DNA of 64,000 bases from Pseudoalteromonas aurantia 208 (lineage in GTDB: Bacteria; Pseudomonadota; Gammaproteobacteria; Enterobacterales; Alteromonadaceae). Under the pieces are notes generated by a model. That model worked only from the letters and a program-made list of their open reading frames with translations, was not told where the DNA came from and did no database searches. Each line of letters opens with the position of its first letter. Within the stretch, counting starts at the first letter, position 1. Below are positions 26,768 through 35,773 of this stretch, one piece after another. Where the stretch lies: contig NZ_AQGV01000015.1 of NCBI RefSeq assembly GCF_014858725.1, positions 868,001-932,000 on the forward strand. Reading direction: 5' to 3'. The position numbers and the translations under genes were made by a program.

Positions 26768-27987
26768 GAGAAGAAACGTTAAGTATGTTGAGGTCTCATA
26801 GTAACCGCTCAAGAGCGAAGCTATCAAGTATGATGAATTTACCTATTGAACACGCTGCACAAGGCAGTGAGATTATCGATACACAAGGACAAACATACCT
26901 AGATTGTGGTGGGTTCGGGGTGTTTATTCTCGGTCATCGTCACCCTGAAGTTGTTGAAAGCGTGGTACAGCAGCTCAACATATTGCCGATGAGCAGCCGG
27001 ACGTTGGTGAATAATACGCTGGCAATCGCCAGTAAAAAACTGGCTGATTTTTGTCCTGAAACATTGGATTATACCTTTTTTACGAATTCTGGCACTGAGT
27101 CGACCGAGCTTGCGTTAAAGCTCGCACGAGCCAATGGCTGTAATAAAGTTGTGGCCATAACGGGAAGTTATCATGGCAAGACATTAGGTGCACTAAGTGT
27201 GACCCATAGGAGTGCGTTTAGAGCCCCATTTGAACCTCTTTTTGACGAGGTTACTTTCGTTGCACGCGATGATATGACAGCGCTGTCTGCGTGTTTTGAA
27301 AATGACTCAGATAGGGTTGCTGTGATCATTGAACCCGTACAAGGGGAAGGAGGCGTATATGCACTAAGCAGCGAATTTGTGCAGCTCGCCAAAGCACTAT
27401 GTGTGGCTCATGATGGCTTGTTGATTGCAGATGAAATTCAATCAGGGCTAGCTCGAACCGGCTTTGATTGGGCTATTGAGGCACATCAAGTTACGCCAGA
27501 TATGATGCTAGTGGGCAAAGGGTTAAGTGGTGGGGTTGTGCCATGTGCTGCGCTTGTTGCCACTGCTGCTACGTTCGAACCACTTAACAAAGATTTCATG
27601 CTACATAGCAGTACGTTTGGTGGTTCCCCGATAGCTCTTGCCGCCGCAATTACCACGTTAGATATCTTAAAGCGGGACAACATTGCAAACAAAGCCCGCA
27701 CCATTGGACTAAAGCTGGTGGCTGCACTATCACCCCATGCAACCAAAGCGGGCGTACGTGTGAGAGGAAGCGGAGTACTCATTGGTCTTGACGCTCAAAA
27801 CCCAGCGAGGGCAGGTCAGCTTACTTTGGCTTTATTACAACATAAAGTCATCACCAGCCACTCTTTGAGTAATGCCAATACGGTACGTTTAACACCCAGT
27901 GCTTTGTTAACTGAAGTACAAATAAATCAAATAATTACGGCATGTATCGCCGCATTTTCATCATTACCAGCTAAGGATTTACCCTAA
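26764..27987 (+). CDS. Class III PLP-dependent aminotransferase
   Basis: A 407-residue fold-type I class III aminotransferase (acetylornithine/GABA type). It carries TNSGTESTELALKLAR, the PLP-binding GSYHGKT, Asp223 in LLIADEIQSGLARTG, and the Schiff-base Lys252 in LVGKGLSGG. No export signal. Placed after a thioester reductase-like gene and before SRPBCC, acyl-CoA dehydrogenase-like and formyltransferase genes, it most likely converts an aldehyde into a primary amine. The reading frame starts ATGAGA, overlapping the SDR stop. Confidence 0.88.
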   Translation: MREETLSMLRSHSNRSRAKLSSMMNLPIEHAAQGSEIIDTQGQTYLDCGGFGVFILGHRHPEVVESVVQQLNILPMSSRTLVNNTLAIASKKLADFCPETLDYTFFTNSGTESTELALKLARANGCNKVVAITGSYHGKTLGALSVTHRSAFRAPFEPLFDEVTFVARDDMTALSACFENDSDRVAVIIEPVQGEGGVYALSSEFVQLAKALCVAHDGLLIADEIQSGLARTGFDWAIEAHQVTPDMMLVGKGLSGGVVPCAALVATAATFEPLNKDFMLHSSTFGGSPIALAAAITTLDILKRDNIANKARTIGLKLVAALSPHATKAGVRVRGSGVLIGLDAQNPARAGQLTLALLQHKVITSHSLSNANTVRLTPSALLTEVQINQIITACIAAFSSLPAKDLP

Positions 27988-28436
27988 TGAGACGTGTCAC
28001 AATTGAAAAACGAGTGCCAGTATCAGCAGCATTGGCATATCAAACAATTTCTGATTTTAAACAGTTTGAAAAACACTGCGCTGCGGTGATAAGTATTGAT
28101 GTAACCAAAGTATCAGATACGCAAAGTGATTCAACATGGCAAGTTCACTTTCACGATGGCCAGATGTGCTGGCGAGAGCAAGATGTGTTTGATGAGCAGG
28201 CTCTGACCATAGATTTTAATCAAGTAGAAGGGGATGCGGAAGAGTTCTATGGGCGTTGGCAGGTTGAAGTGCTGTCAAGCGACAGTGCTAAAATTTGTTT
28301 TGAAGCGTCATTTTGTATGGGGATCCCAACGCTTGCTGACATTTTAGAGCCGATCGCAGAAATGGCGATCACAGCGAATATTACCGACATGTTGACCGAG
28401 TTATTTTCACTTGAAAAAGAAGGGGAGCCGGTATGA
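27987..28436 (+). CDS. SRPBCC/polyketide cyclase-like protein
   Basis: A 149-residue protein of the START-like helix-grip fold: RRVTIEKRVPVSAALAYQTISDFKQFEKHCAAV at the start is the usual SRPBCC opening, followed by strands with WQVHFHDG, and it ends in a long C-terminal helix. Such proteins bind hydrophobic ligands and include polyketide cyclases/aromatases and COQ10-like carriers. It overlaps the aminotransferase stop and the next start. In this operon it may bind or cyclise an acyl intermediate. Another SRPBCC protein is at 53,822-54,262. Confidence 0.8.
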   Translation: MRRVTIEKRVPVSAALAYQTISDFKQFEKHCAAVISIDVTKVSDTQSDSTWQVHFHDGQMCWREQDVFDEQALTIDFNQVEGDAEEFYGRWQVEVLSSDSAKICFEASFCMGIPTLADILEPIAEMAITANITDMLTELFSLEKEGEPV

Positions 28437-29548
28437 CTATAGTCAGTGATGCTCTCGCCAGTGTTGATAGCTTCTTACCTGGCTTAGCTGATAAATTGAG
28501 TGCGAATAGTTTCATAGACAATGAATCTGAGCAGAGTCAGATTATAAATTGGTTTAAGCTAAGTGGCGGTTGCAAATTGATGGTAAAACGCAGCTATGGC
28601 GGTCGAGAATTGACCCCGTGGCAAGGGGTATTAGTACAATTAGGATTAGGTATTTATTCTCCGTCACTGGCGATTGGTGCAGGTATGCACCAGTTCTCAA
28701 TTGCTACTTTGCAGGAAATGGCGAAAACAAGTCACGGTTTAGAGTCATTGCTACTTGAGGCGATAGCGAAGAATGATTTGCTCGTCTCGTCAGCATTCAG
28801 TGAAGGCAATACCGCTAGAAGCATTTTGCAAAGTCAGATTGTTGCTAAACCCAGTGGCAAAGGATTTTTAATAACGGGTACAAAAAAGCCCTGTAGCTTA
28901 GCCCATGATATGGATTTATTAACGGCTAGTGTGCAGGTTGAGCCCAGTGATGGTGAACCTTACTTCGCTGTGGCGCTTATCCATAAAGAAAATGACGGTG
29001 TTAATGTTGAGTCATTTTGGAATGCTAGCTTCTTGAAAGCAAGTCAGAGTGAAGCCGTCCACTTAGACGAGGTTTATGTGCCGCATAGTATGATGGTTAA
29101 TGTTGACGAGCAGTCGGCTTATCATGCGCATATTAGCGGCTTTGTGTGGTTTGAGTTACTCACGAGTGCATCATATTTGGGGATGGTATACGGCTTAGTC
29201 GAACAAGCAGATAAACATAAGCGTTTATCATCTGAAGATAAAGCCGCGGCTTACATTAAACTTGATTCAAGTGCATTGGCCTTGAAGGCGATTGCGTATG
29301 ATATGAATAACCAAACGCAGGATACCTTGGCACAGGTACTGGCATGCCGCTATCAATTACAAGAAGTGTTGGCCCAAGTGATGACGCAAATCATCGAGAA
29401 AGTTGGCGGAATAAACTATATCGGTAATGCTTACTTTTCAAGTATTGCGCAAACAATACACGCGTTTAATTTTCACCCGCCAGCTAAGCATAGTATGTTA
29501 ACGCCGTTAGCATCGTATTATGATAACAAACCGTTAATCATGGTGTAA
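28433..29548 (+). CDS. Acyl-CoA dehydrogenase-like flavoprotein
   Basis: A 371-residue protein of the ACAD family by layout: an N-terminal helical domain, a middle beta domain with a SAFSEGNTARS substrate/flavin loop (the LTEPxxGSD region of ACADs in altered form), and a C-terminal helical bundle. FAD-loop residues are poorly conserved, so the reaction may be unusual (for example a carrier-bound acyl or amine oxidation). The gene overlaps the SRPBCC stop by 4 bases. It is shorter than, and distinct from, the 562-residue ACAD at 54.9 kb. Function in the operon is inferred as introduction of a double bond. Confidence 0.78.
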   Translation: MTIVSDALASVDSFLPGLADKLSANSFIDNESEQSQIINWFKLSGGCKLMVKRSYGGRELTPWQGVLVQLGLGIYSPSLAIGAGMHQFSIATLQEMAKTSHGLESLLLEAIAKNDLLVSSAFSEGNTARSILQSQIVAKPSGKGFLITGTKKPCSLAHDMDLLTASVQVEPSDGEPYFAVALIHKENDGVNVESFWNASFLKASQSEAVHLDEVYVPHSMMVNVDEQSAYHAHISGFVWFELLTSASYLGMVYGLVEQADKHKRLSSEDKAAAYIKLDSSALALKAIAYDMNNQTQDTLAQVLACRYQLQEVLAQVMTQIIEKVGGINYIGNAYFSSIAQTIHAFNFHPPAKHSMLTPLASYYDNKPLIMV

Positions 29549-29550
29549 TT

Positions 29551-30384
29551 ATGAAAGTAGCACTTTCTAATATAGAGAATGTTGCCACTCAAGAAGCGAT
29601 GGTGACGGTCATACGCCGCCATCACCGTGATATTAAGTTGGTAATATTAAGCGATCCTTATTCAAAGAAAAATGGCGGATTTTTTACACAGTTGACCCGC
29701 AATTTAAACCTCAGAGGCTTAGGGTTTGTCAATTATTTGTGCGTAAAAATGACGGCTATGCCGATAATGCGATGGGTATCTAATCTGTTGGGTAAACAGT
29801 CACTGCCCAGTATTCGTCAAATATGTGATACGTATCAAATACCTTGTATTAAAGTAAAAGACATCAATGCCCCAGATGTGGTCGCGCAGATAAAAAAATA
29901 TAATATTGATTTATTAGCTATTTTTTACTTCGACCAAATTTTGCAACAGCCAATGATTGATGCGCCTAGATTAGGCGTTGTGAATTTCCATCCTGCGTAT
30001 TTACCCAGTTGTCGAGGGCTTTTTCCTATTTTATTTAGTTATTTGTATAACCAGCAGCAATATGGTTTGTCTGCTCATTGGGTAACAAATACCGAGATAG
30101 ATGCGGGTCCACTCATTGCCCAATGTGATATAAGGTGTGACCAACCACGCAGTCTATTACAGCTAGATCGTATGGTATGCAATCAATTCACTGTATTTTA
30201 TCCGCAAGTAATGGCATTGTTAAGCAAAGACTTGGGTGTACTCGCGCCGATACCAACGGTGCCTGAAAGTTACTATTCGTATCCTAACCGAGCACATTTA
30301 AAGGAGTTAAAAATGCGTAATCTTCCACTGGTTTGTAGCAAAGATATAACAGATTTAATCCTTGATAAAGCCCAGTCAAGATAA
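29551..30384 (+). CDS. Formyltransferase (Fmt/ArnA-like fold)
   Basis: A 277-residue protein with the formyltransferase catalytic region: Asn145 and His147 in VVNFHPAYLPSCRG and Asp184 in TEIDAGPLI, the N-H-D set used with 10-formyltetrahydrofolate. The N-terminal ~100 residues are more divergent. It is shorter than methionyl-tRNA formyltransferase (about 315) and lacks an obvious tRNA-binding C-terminal domain, so it is more likely a small-molecule or sugar-amine formyltransferase. It comes 2 bases after the ACAD-like stop. The natural acceptor in this operon is the amine made by the aminotransferase. Confidence 0.83.
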   Translation: MKVALSNIENVATQEAMVTVIRRHHRDIKLVILSDPYSKKNGGFFTQLTRNLNLRGLGFVNYLCVKMTAMPIMRWVSNLLGKQSLPSIRQICDTYQIPCIKVKDINAPDVVAQIKKYNIDLLAIFYFDQILQQPMIDAPRLGVVNFHPAYLPSCRGLFPILFSYLYNQQQYGLSAHWVTNTEIDAGPLIAQCDIRCDQPRSLLQLDRMVCNQFTVFYPQVMALLSKDLGVLAPIPTVPESYYSYPNRAHLKELKMRNLPLVCSKDITDLILDKAQSR

Positions 30385-30501
30385 GCAGGTTAGTACTGAA
30401 CAATAATATTATTTACGTCACGTCGCGGTGACATTTAATTTAGCATGAATCACCTAACTTAATACCACAGAGAGATTGCTTTGATAAAACAAGGATTTAC
30501 C

Positions 30502-31557
30502 ATGAAACTACTCACATTCTTTTTCAGCTTTTTGTGGTGTTGGAGTGTATTTGCAGCTAAAAGTGGTGACCATCTGCCTATTGCTGCGTATCAAGTCAAA
30601 CTTGAATCTGGATATACACAGCTACGCGCAGTGACAGGACAAGTGGTTAAGCAGCATGAGGCGAATTTGAGTTTTGAGCTTTCCGGTAAAGTCCACACGA
30701 TTTTGTTTGACCAAGGCGATTGGGTTGATAAAGGGGAGGTTATTGCAAAACAAGATACGCAATTACTTGAAATAGAAAGACTTGAACTTGAAGCGCAGAA
30801 GGCGAAACTTAAGGCGCAGCTAAAGCTAGCAAAAGTAGAGCAACAACGATTTGAGAAATTGAGCAAGAAAAATCACTCTGCGGCACAACAACTTGATGAA
30901 GTCACTACCCAAATTGAGGTAATTGCAGCAGAGCAGTCTTTACTTGACGTTAAGCTAAAATCGGTTGCAATTCGGTTAGAGAAAGCGTCTCTTACAGCTC
31001 CTTTTTCAGGCCTGATAGCGCAAAGAAATGTGCATTTAGGTGAAGTTGCAAGTGTGGGTCAAGTGATGTTTAGATTGTTAGAGCATAACAAATCCCAGGT
31101 TGTGCTCGGCGTGCCGGTGTCATTGCAAGCGTATGTGAACGACACTATGGTGATTACAGTATCGGGAAAGCAATATCCAGCAAAATTACTGAGTAAAGGG
31201 GCGCTTATTGACAATATGTCCCGAACATTAATGATGCGTTTTCAATTACCCAAAGGGGTCGAAGTCTACGCTGGCACGTTAGCACGAATGGGGATCAGCA
31301 CCTTTACGGAACAACCGGGCTTTTGGGTGCCGTTGAGTGCTTTAACGGATGGAGTGCGTGGTACTTGGTTAGTGTATGGTGTAGAGGCGGGAACAATAGT
31401 CCCTATATCGGTTAATGTGCATTATACCGATGGGGAATATGCTTTTGTTAGTGGTGCTCTAACACAGTACCCATTAATTGTAGCGAACGGGCTACATAAA
31501 ATGGCGGCGAACATTTCCGTTGAGGTTGTCCAGACCCTTAATAGCCGGAGTTTGTAG
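30502..31557 (+). CDS. RND efflux periplasmic adaptor (MFP)
   Basis: A 351-residue protein starting at ATG 30502 (AAGGA at 30491-30495). The N-terminus is a signal peptide (MKLLTFFFSFLWCWSVFA). It has the two barrel/lipoyl halves of an HlyD/AcrA-like adaptor (FELSGKVHTILFDQGDWVDKGEVIAKQDTQLL, and ASLTAPFSGLIAQRNVHLGEVASVGQ), separated by a coiled-coil hairpin rich in Glu/Lys/Leu. It lacks a lipobox. It begins 117 bases after the formyltransferase and directly precedes the RND pump gene. The likely role is export of the operon product. Confidence 0.9.
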   Translation: MKLLTFFFSFLWCWSVFAAKSGDHLPIAAYQVKLESGYTQLRAVTGQVVKQHEANLSFELSGKVHTILFDQGDWVDKGEVIAKQDTQLLEIERLELEAQKAKLKAQLKLAKVEQQRFEKLSKKNHSAAQQLDEVTTQIEVIAAEQSLLDVKLKSVAIRLEKASLTAPFSGLIAQRNVHLGEVASVGQVMFRLLEHNKSQVVLGVPVSLQAYVNDTMVITVSGKQYPAKLLSKGALIDNMSRTLMMRFQLPKGVEVYAGTLARMGISTFTEQPGFWVPLSALTDGVRGTWLVYGVEAGTIVPISVNVHYTDGEYAFVSGALTQYPLIVANGLHKMAANISVEVVQTLNSRSL

Positions 31558-31559
31558 CC

Positions 31560-34500
31560 ATGCAGTTTTTATTTTCAAATGGCAGGCTTCAAGCTTTACT
31601 CGTTGCTTTGTTAATAGTGACAGGCTTCTCCGCACTTAATAATTTACCACTGAGTGAAGACCCTCGAATCATCAATCGTTTTGCAATTATTACCACATAT
31701 TTACCAGGCGCAACTGCGAGCCGAGTTGAAGCTCAGATCACAGAAAAACTCGAGCTAAAATTAAAGTCTCAAGCTGAAATAAAAAACATTATTGGTATGT
31801 CGCGTGCGGGTATATCAGTGATCAGTATTGAACTCAAAGATGAAGTCACTGCGGTTATTCCCGTATGGTCTCGAATACGAGATTTATTAGCGGATGCCCA
31901 ATCTCAATTACCACAACAAGCCAGTTTAACAGTCCTTGAAGATGATAGAGGGTATGCATATACCAAGATCATCGCGATTACGGGGGAGCAAAATGCTGCT
32001 TCTTTAATGAGGTTAAACCGCTTTGCAAAAGAATTAAAAAACCAGTTAACAAATACTCCAGGTGTTGAGATTGTTCATTTATTTGGCGGCATTGAAGAAG
32101 AGATCCGAGTGACGTATGACTCGGACAAAGCAACGCTAGCAGGTGTATCACTGCAGCAGATTGCAGATGCCGTAAAAGGTGCAGACCCCAAAGTTGCTGC
32201 TGGTTCGGTGATAAATGATGAGTCTCATTTACAAATAGAGCTCAATGGAACGTTTGATTCTTTAGCACGTATTGCTGGTATTCCATTGGCCAGTAACGAT
32301 GATATTGCGCAGTTTGTGTTAGCAGACGTTGCAACGGTAACACGGCAGCTGCGCTCACCTCGCACAGAAGTGGCGTTAATTGATGGTCAGCAAGGTGTAT
32401 TTTTAGGAGTAAGGATGCAGCCTGAATTCAGAGTCGATCGCTGGTCTGCAGTCATAGATGAGAAACTAAGCAATTTTGAGCTCACGCTCCCAAGTACTGT
32501 ACAGGCACACACGGTATTTGACCAAAAAGTCTATACACAGGCCCGGCTAGGAGAACTGATTGATAATATTGCGGTAGGCTTTGCGCTGATACTCGGCGTA
32601 TTGTTGCTCACGTTAGGGTTACGCGCGGCGCTTATTGTGGGGGCGGCTTTACCTTTGACCGTGTTGTTTACGTTGGCGTGTATGAATATTTATGGATTAC
32701 CTATTCACCAAATGTCGGTCACGGGGTTAGTCGTAGCCCTTGGGATCATGGTAGACAACGCGATTGTGATCACCGATTCAATCGCAAGGTATCGTCAACA
32801 GGGCATGACTGCTTTGCATGCAGTGAAGAAAGCGGTAAACCACTTTTGGCTACCGTTATTAAGTTCAACGTTGACCACCATTTTAGCATTTGCGCCTATT
32901 GTGCTGATGCCAGGACCATCAGGTGAGTTTGTCGGTGGCATTGCGCTCAGTGTTATATTCGCATTGATTGGTTCTTACGTTGTTTCACATACCTTGATTG
33001 CCGTTTTTGCTGGTCGTTTTTTACCACAAAAAAGCCAGCAGGGTATATTACACAATGGAGTCAATTTACCTAGTTTATCGGGACGTTTTAAATCACTGCT
33101 ATATTTTGCAATTGCGCGCCCTAAACTTACTATTTTATTATCAATGATATTGCCTACTTTAGGCTTTATTAGCGCAAGTCAATTGACTGAGCAGTTCTTC
33201 CCCCCCGCAGATAGAGATATGTTTCATATCGAAGTTCGATTATCTCCTAATAGTAGTATCTCAGCGACGCAAAAGCGTATTGATGAAATGTCTGAGTTTA
33301 TTCATCAATATGAAGGAATAGAGCAGCTTAACTGGATGATTGGGAATAATATTCCGTTGTTTTATTATAATTTATTGCAACGAGATAAGGGGGCCAAAAA
33401 CTATGCGCAAGCTATGGTGAAAGTGTCTGATTTTAAACGGGCAGATGAACTCATTCACGAGCTTCAATATGAATTAGATAGGGCATTCCCTGAAGCTCAG
33501 ACTTTGGTTCGTAAATTAGAGCAAGGCCCACCTTTTAATGCGCCAATTGAGTTAAGAGTATTTGGGCCGAATTTATCGACCTTAAGCTCTATAGGACAAA
33601 AATTGCGTACAGAGCTCATTGCACACCAGCAAATTACTCATACAAGGGCGACGCTAGAATCGGGGAGCGCGAAAGTGACGCTTAACGCCGATGAAACGTT
33701 ATTAAGCCATGCTGGTGTTAAATTAACCGACATAGCCACTCAATTAGAAGCGCAGTTTGAGGGAGTAGTAATTGCGTCTGTCTTAGAAGAAACCGAAACA
33801 ATACCTGTGCGTTTGCGCACGTCACAAGAGCAAAGTGAATCAATAGATGCACTGTATGGAACACAGTTTATTACTGAGCAGCCATTATTGCTGGCTGCTT
33901 TTGCTGATGCGTCATTGGAACCAGTACAAAGCGCAGTGCATCGGCGCAATGGAGAGCGCGTTAATGTTATCGAAGGTTTTTTACAAGCAGGGATATTACC
34001 ACAGAAAGTTCTCAATGAAATTCAACCTAAATTGCAGGCAGCACAAGCGCAACTACCAGCCGGTTACCGGATTGAGGTGGGGGGGGAGTCGCAACAGCGA
34101 GATGAAGCGGTTGGCCGACTACTTGGCAAAATAGGCATTATTGTGGTGTTGTTGGTTAGTGTACTGGTACTCACATTTAATTCATTTACCACCACCGCGG
34201 TTATTTTAGTGACCGCCGTACAATCAGCCTTGTTAGGGTTATTAAGTGTTTATATTGCAGGCTACCCATTTGGTTTTACTGTAATAATCGCGTTACTTGG
34301 TTTAATGGGATTAGCTATCAATGCTGCCATTGTCATACTGTCTGAATTAAAAGTGAATAATGCAGGCCAAAATGACGACAAAGTAGTGATGAGCGTAATG
34401 ACATGTGGCAGACACATTAGCTCTACGACAATTACCACAGTGGGTGGTTTTATGCCGTTGATACTTGCGGGAGGCGGATTCTGGCCACCATTTGCCGTAG

Positions 34501-34631
34501 CGATTGCTGGTGGTACGGTATTAACAACCTTGTTGTCGTTCTTTTTTGTGCCAGCGGTGTATAAATTGTTTATAAAAACAACAGAGGTTCAAAATCCAGA
34601 GGCTCATACCCTAGCAGTAAGTGATATGTAA
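31560..34631 (+). CDS. RND-family efflux pump
   Basis: A 1023-residue HAE1-type RND permease with a first membrane helix, a large periplasmic loop, and the characteristic TM4 region GLVVALGIMVDNAIVITDSI (Asp pair for proton relay). A second half repeats the pattern (EVGGESQQRDEAVGRLLGKIGIIVVLLVSVLVL). It starts 2 bases after the adaptor. No outer-membrane TolC gene is nearby, so a chromosomal TolC should complete the tripartite pump. Substrate unknown; the operon suggests an amine or lipid product. Confidence 0.92.
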   Translation: MQFLFSNGRLQALLVALLIVTGFSALNNLPLSEDPRIINRFAIITTYLPGATASRVEAQITEKLELKLKSQAEIKNIIGMSRAGISVISIELKDEVTAVIPVWSRIRDLLADAQSQLPQQASLTVLEDDRGYAYTKIIAITGEQNAASLMRLNRFAKELKNQLTNTPGVEIVHLFGGIEEEIRVTYDSDKATLAGVSLQQIADAVKGADPKVAAGSVINDESHLQIELNGTFDSLARIAGIPLASNDDIAQFVLADVATVTRQLRSPRTEVALIDGQQGVFLGVRMQPEFRVDRWSAVIDEKLSNFELTLPSTVQAHTVFDQKVYTQARLGELIDNIAVGFALILGVLLLTLGLRAALIVGAALPLTVLFTLACMNIYGLPIHQMSVTGLVVALGIMVDNAIVITDSIARYRQQGMTALHAVKKAVNHFWLPLLSSTLTTILAFAPIVLMPGPSGEFVGGIALSVIFALIGSYVVSHTLIAVFAGRFLPQKSQQGILHNGVNLPSLSGRFKSLLYFAIARPKLTILLSMILPTLGFISASQLTEQFFPPADRDMFHIEVRLSPNSSISATQKRIDEMSEFIHQYEGIEQLNWMIGNNIPLFYYNLLQRDKGAKNYAQAMVKVSDFKRADELIHELQYELDRAFPEAQTLVRKLEQGPPFNAPIELRVFGPNLSTLSSIGQKLRTELIAHQQITHTRATLESGSAKVTLNADETLLSHAGVKLTDIATQLEAQFEGVVIASVLEETETIPVRLRTSQEQSESIDALYGTQFITEQPLLLAAFADASLEPVQSAVHRRNGERVNVIEGFLQAGILPQKVLNEIQPKLQAAQAQLPAGYRIEVGGESQQRDEAVGRLLGKIGIIVVLLVSVLVLTFNSFTTTAVILVTAVQSALLGLLSVYIAGYPFGFTVIIALLGLMGLAINAAIVILSELKVNNAGQNDDKVVMSVMTCGRHISSTTITTVGGFMPLILAGGGFWPPFAVAIAGGTVLTTLLSFFFVPAVYKLFIKTTEVQNPEAHTLAVSDM

Positions 34632-34805
34632 ATGAATTTGGGTATTTCGATAACAAGTGGTGATAAGTTAATGCATTGAATGAAATAACAACAATTCGGT
34701 TTTTTCGATGATAAAGACCGTTATAATATGATTTTATTTTATTATTAGGTTGGTAAACTGGCTTTGTTTTCACACTTATCCCTCATCATTACCCATGATG
34801 TGTTT

Positions 34806-34828
34806 GGCCGCTTTATGCGGCCTTTTTT
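34806..34828 (+). terminator. Rho-independent terminator of the amine/RND operon
   Basis: GGCCGC (34806-34811), 5-base loop, GCGGCC (34817-34822), then six T. It is about 175 bases after the RND stop. The bases between hold no gene. Confidence 0.85.
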
Positions 34829-34926
34829 CTTTATCGCTCTCTTATATTTAGATTAGATTCATCTAGCAGCAAGGTTGACCCTGTTACTATGCTGAGCATA
34901 TGTTGAATTGAATGAAGTGAATCTTG

Positions 34927-35487
34927 ATGAAAGTGTTTCTCTTATATCTTGTATTTCTTGCTAGTCTACTGACTGGCTGTACGTCCACCCAGAGTCATTC
35001 CATTGATGAAAAGCGTGCCATGGTTAATGTTATGGAACAGACAACATTAACGAAACTATTTAAGCAAAAGCCTGATGTTCGACAACAGGTAAAGCATGCT
35101 GCGGGATATGCGGTATTTGATAGTGCGAACGTGAATGTGATCCTTGCGAGTTTTGGCGGAGGCTATGGGGTTGTTGTTAATAATCAAACAAATAATAAAA
35201 CTTACATGAATATGGCTGAAGCCGGTTTAGGGCTTGGGATCGGGGCAAAAGATTTTAATATTGTGATGGTTTTTCATACTCAAGCAGCCTTGGCCAAGTT
35301 TATTGGTCAGGGCTGGACGTTTGGCGGTAATGTAGATGCAGCAGCAAAGCACAAACAACAAGGCAACGCTGTATCGGCAGAAGCGATTATCGATGACGTA
35401 ACGGTTTATTCATTAACTGATACAGGGCTTGCACTGCAAGCGGTATTAAAAGGCACTAAATTTTGGATTGATGATGAGATGAATTAG
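34927..35487 (+). CDS. YSC84/SYLF-domain lipoprotein
   Basis: A 186-residue protein starting at ATG 34927 (a TTG three bases before it also fits). The N-terminus is a lipoprotein signal with lipobox LLTGC (Cys18). The mature part is a SYLF/YSC84 lipid-binding domain: AAGYAVFDSANVNVILASFGGGYGVVV, MNMAEAGLGLGIGAKDFNIVMVFHT, and a GWTFGG motif. It probably binds phospholipids in the cell envelope. It is monocistronic. Confidence 0.85.
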   Translation: MKVFLLYLVFLASLLTGCTSTQSHSIDEKRAMVNVMEQTTLTKLFKQKPDVRQQVKHAAGYAVFDSANVNVILASFGGGYGVVVNNQTNNKTYMNMAEAGLGLGIGAKDFNIVMVFHTQAALAKFIGQGWTFGGNVDAAAKHKQQGNAVSAEAIIDDVTVYSLTDTGLALQAVLKGTKFWIDDEMN

Positions 35488-35773
35488 GTGCGATTTTTTC
35501 TTATATACCCTATATACCTTATATATAGTGTCGACGTTGCGAAGCGTATTTAATGCTGTTTTGCTACATTGAAGAAGTGGATTAGAGTGATATTGGCGTG
35601 GTTAAGCATAGAGCGTTTGTGATGAGTGACGAAACGTAGTTTCGCAGCACTTCAATGTGAGGTCATGGCAGATTTTTTGTTCCAGACAAAACCTAAGTAC
35701 CTGCATCCATGCAGGCAATGACCGATGTAATTCAGCTCCATGGCAGGATTGTTTACGCTTAAGTGGCAATTTC

